DNA of 42,173 bases from contig NW_014577062.1 in the NCBI RefSeq assembly GCF_000485595.1, positions 1-42,173 of the forward strand, given 5' to 3'. A program made the translations under genes and the position numbers. This document shows positions 40,031-42,173 of this stretch, one piece after another. Origin of the DNA: Priapulus caudatus (taxonomy: Eukaryota; Priapulida; Priapulimorpha; Priapulimorphida; Priapulidae). A model generated the notes under the pieces. That model worked only from the letters and a program-made list of their open reading frames with translations. It had not been told where the DNA came from and did no database searches. Within the stretch, counting starts at the first letter, position 1; each line of letters starts with the position of its first letter.

Positions 40031-40818
40031 CAAAACTAGAACGTTGTTATGTCTTAAAACCACAAGGTATTTAGTAAATCTGACGCTCACAGGTAAGCGG
40101 TAGGTTGGTGTATATATTCTTTTTAATATATGACACATTGTACAATAGTTCTACTGGTAGCAATGCAATCTCTAATGTTCATTTTGCCTCTACAGTTTTG
40201 CTATAATGAATTAACCGCACTGATGTTACCTATCTCACAATTTTTCACTAACGAGATCAAAAATAGATGATAAATAGTGAGCTAGTAATTTGTAAAAAAA
40301 AGTGCAAAATAAATTGATTGCCAGCTGATCTGTGGCAGGATTCATTCGTGTTATCAAAATGTGAGCAAAAATACTGCAGTTTCATAGAATGTACTTGTTG
40401 ATAAGAACTAAACATCTCTTAATTTTCATGGCCACATGCCTGGCAGATAGCAATAGAGAATGAATATAATCATGAGAATATGCGTACTTGTTGATGACAA
40501 TAACCACATGGCACAAGTTCGAAACAACCTACCTGCACATACATAGAGAAATCTTTATCTGAATATTTTTACATCTGACACATTGGGTCTAATGTGGTTG
40601 TAGATGTGTGGTGTGTACTGTACATGTGAACTAACCACAAACATCACTAGGGAACAAACATCTGTCAATCGCCTTTCAATCTTGTGGCTACATGCACCAT
40701 ACTACCACCTCCTAAAACAAACCAAAATTACAACTGCTTCACGCAATAGATAACTGAGTGAATTGCAAACTATCTGTACAAATTATATTATTAAACGGTC
40801 CTAAGCAGTATGCCTGTG
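40031..40818. other. Tail-to-tail intergenic space
   Basis: Lies between the zinc-finger gene (plus) and Dr1 (minus). No gene, hairpin or repeat stands out; it should include the Dr1 3' UTR, though I saw no clear AATAAA on the minus strand. Confidence 0.4.
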
Positions 40819-40953
40819 TCAGCCATAGTGGTCATCAGAATTGGCCTGTCCTAAAACCTGCTGCTGCTGCTGCTGCATCATCGCAGCTAATTGCGCTTCC
40901 TGTTGCATCCTCATCCATTCCTGTTGGTCAACCTGTGCCTGCTCCTCTTTTGC
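40819..40953 (-). CDS. DR1: DR1 last exon (Gln-rich C-terminus)
   Basis: Acceptor TTCTTGCAG; encodes AKEEQAQVDQQEWMRMQQEA, then QLAAMM, six Gln, and VLGQANSDDHYG followed by TGA. Confidence 0.92.
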   Translation of the reverse strand, partial: AKEEQAQVDQQEWMRMQQEAQLAAMMQQQQQQVLGQANSDDHYG

Positions 40954-41909
40954 CTGCAAGAATCACCCAACAACCACTATTAACACGTATTGCACTGACT
41001 ACTTGATGCTCAGGGTAACTAATCGTGGGTGGGCCAAGGGGAGCGACAAAACTACAGTCACATGGTTACTCACTTATCTTGCCAAAATATTGTTCATTTT
41101 ATAGTTTTCTTTACCTACATACATAGGATGGTCCTACACTATATTTTAGTAGCCCATTTGCAAGGATTCCACTGACCTGGGCGAATAGCTCCTGCTGTTG
41201 CCGCAGGAGTTCTGCCTCCGGTATTCCTAAATTCTCCAAACGTGTGCTGCCCCGCCTGCGTTGCTTAGCAACCTGTTTACAGTCCTTGAGCACAGCTTCA
41301 GCTTCTATCCGATAGTCTCCAAACCCCAAGCTGTCCAAAGCTGGCAACGACATGTATGATAAGTATTACAGAAACAAAAACTGCAAAATTACACTTTGCT
41401 GGCTCATTATTTCATATTCTACATTTCCTCAAAATTAGATCTGGTATATACTTTGAGAATATTATATTGTAATCATCTGCAGATTTCCTGCAGCACATGA
41501 TATAACCAATCTTTCTTGTATGAACAAAGTAGGGTCAAGGAGAGTATAACTGTGGCAAATACAAGCCCGATATATAACTGATCATAATTCAGCAAGGTGC
41601 CAATCATGATCGCCTTATCAGCTTCGGCAATCAATTTTACTAACCCTCACCCAAGGAGAATTTTACACCGTTTAACCTTATAGTGACAGCATCGGAGAAG
41701 CAAGTTGGTATAAAAACCTAATGCTGTGCAAATTTCTTGAGAAGCCAGAACAGATTACCTGCCAGCACGTGTTCTGGTGATATTGTTTTCTTCTGCAGAT
41801 TGTTGCAAATGTCATTGGCCTCTGATGACACCATACGGATAAATTCTGTACAGCACGCCAGAACGAGTTCCCTTGCATCATGGGCGACTCTCACATCTGG
41901 TAAAACTTC
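40819..41909 (-). CDS. DR1: Dr1 / NC2-beta, transcription repressor (5' end outside window)
   Basis: Dr1 pairs with DRAP1 through a histone fold and binds TBP on DNA, blocking TFIIA/TFIIB entry; it is also part of the ATAC acetyltransferase complex. Three exons are in the window: 41909-41759, 41340-41177 and 40953-40819 (TGA), phases compatible, 149 residues. The histone fold shows LPDVRVAHDARELVLACCTE and KKTISPEHVLAALDSLGFGD, followed by the conserved LENLGIPEAELLRQQQELFA. The C-terminus is Gln-rich with QQEWMRMQQEAQLAA and six Gln, and lacks the long acidic tail of vertebrates. The N-terminal exon with the LPRAT-type start of the fold must lie beyond 42173. Confidence 0.95.
41177..41340 (-). 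CDS. DR1: DR1 exon (end of histone fold, LENLGIP motif)
   Basis: Acceptor TTGCCAG, donor GTCAGT; 54 codons from LDSLGFGDY to ELFAQ, with KQRRRGSTRLENLGIPEAEL as the family signature. Confidence 0.95.
41759..41909 (-). CDS. DR1: DR1 exon (histone fold core)
   Basis: Acceptor CTCATAG, donor GTAATC; 50 codons plus one base from EVLPDVRVAHDAREL through TEFIRMVSSEANDICNN to SPEHVLA. Phase-0 entry. Confidence 0.95.
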
Positions 41910-42173
41910 CTATGAGACACCATTTTCAAACCATATATGTAAATGGCTAAAAAAATTTAATCATACAATTAATAATCTTAACATTTCAAATAATATCTAA
42001 CTGAATTTATCATGTTATAATAATCATATTATAATATTATTACACTGTAGCTAACTAATTAAATTATGCAAAAATCCAGAAAAAAAGTAAAACAACCGAT
42101 GTCATTTGATTTCTACAGGTAATCCAGACTAATATGCACTTATTGTCTGAGATTGCTGTTTATTAATTTGTAA
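41910..42173. other. DR1: DR1 intron, no exon seen
   Basis: AT-rich; neither strand shows the expected N-terminal DR1 sequence before the window ends. Confidence 0.5.

Noticed and set aside
1-42173. tRNA, rRNA or snRNA genes
   Set aside because: I found no cloverleaf with A and B boxes nor a conserved rRNA/snRNA segment by eye; a covariance-model scan would be decisive.

Overview
This is a eukaryotic, very probably metazoan, genomic window. The reasons are GT-AG introns with matching exon phases, animal-type genes (fidgetin-like 1, Dr1/NC2-beta, a poly-C2H2 zinc-finger protein), AATAAA signals, TTAGGG-type repeats and a dense load of foldback DNA elements. The phylum cannot be fixed from the sequence. 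The repeat style (terminal stem-loop followed by GAGCTAAAAA, telomere-type motifs, abundant MITEs) suits a marine invertebrate. Two N gaps (25 N at 18214-18238, 10 N at 29774-29783) mark it as a draft scaffold.

Layout. 1-2.4 kb: unassigned CpG-containing DNA and (AC/GC)n microsatellites. 2.86-16.1 kb: FIGNL1 on the minus strand, a AAA+ ATPase gene whose exons I could join by phase into a 492-residue model. Its introns are packed with MITEs, microsatellites and LINE/SINE-like tails. 12.8-21.5 kb: a tangle of near-copies. Block A (12.81-14.9 kb) repeats as block B (16.30-18.21 kb). The A-adjacent block Q (14.96-16.30 kb) recurs inverted at 20.09-21.45 kb. Part of 8.48-9.46 kb recurs inverted at 18.24-19.26 kb. 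Two FIGNL1 exons are intact only in B, while gene order needs them in A, so this stretch is either misassembled or a recent rearrangement. 22.4-23.6 kb: an inverted array of about 43 26-bp units, each with a Y-box/CCAAT motif. 24.5-26.8 kb: a 2.3-kb TIR element with a 9-bp target duplication, filled with alternating purine-pyrimidine satellite DNA. 26.9-39.3 kb: a three-exon plus-strand gene for a zinc-finger protein of about 15 fingers, with an 8.6-kb first intron rich in TTAGGG-bearing MITEs, foldbacks, a second purine-pyrimidine array and a transposase fragment. 39.3-40.8 kb: tail-to-tail intergenic space. 40.8-42.17 kb: the last three exons of Dr1 on the minus strand; its 5' end lies beyond the window.

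The three genes are not a pathway: FIGNL1 acts in homologous recombination and microtubule severing, Dr1 represses TBP-dependent transcription, and the zinc-finger protein is a predicted DNA-binding regulator. The unusual content is in the repeats: a family of TA-flanked elements carrying interstitial telomeric repeats, and two unrelated satellites that both have a 26-bp period.
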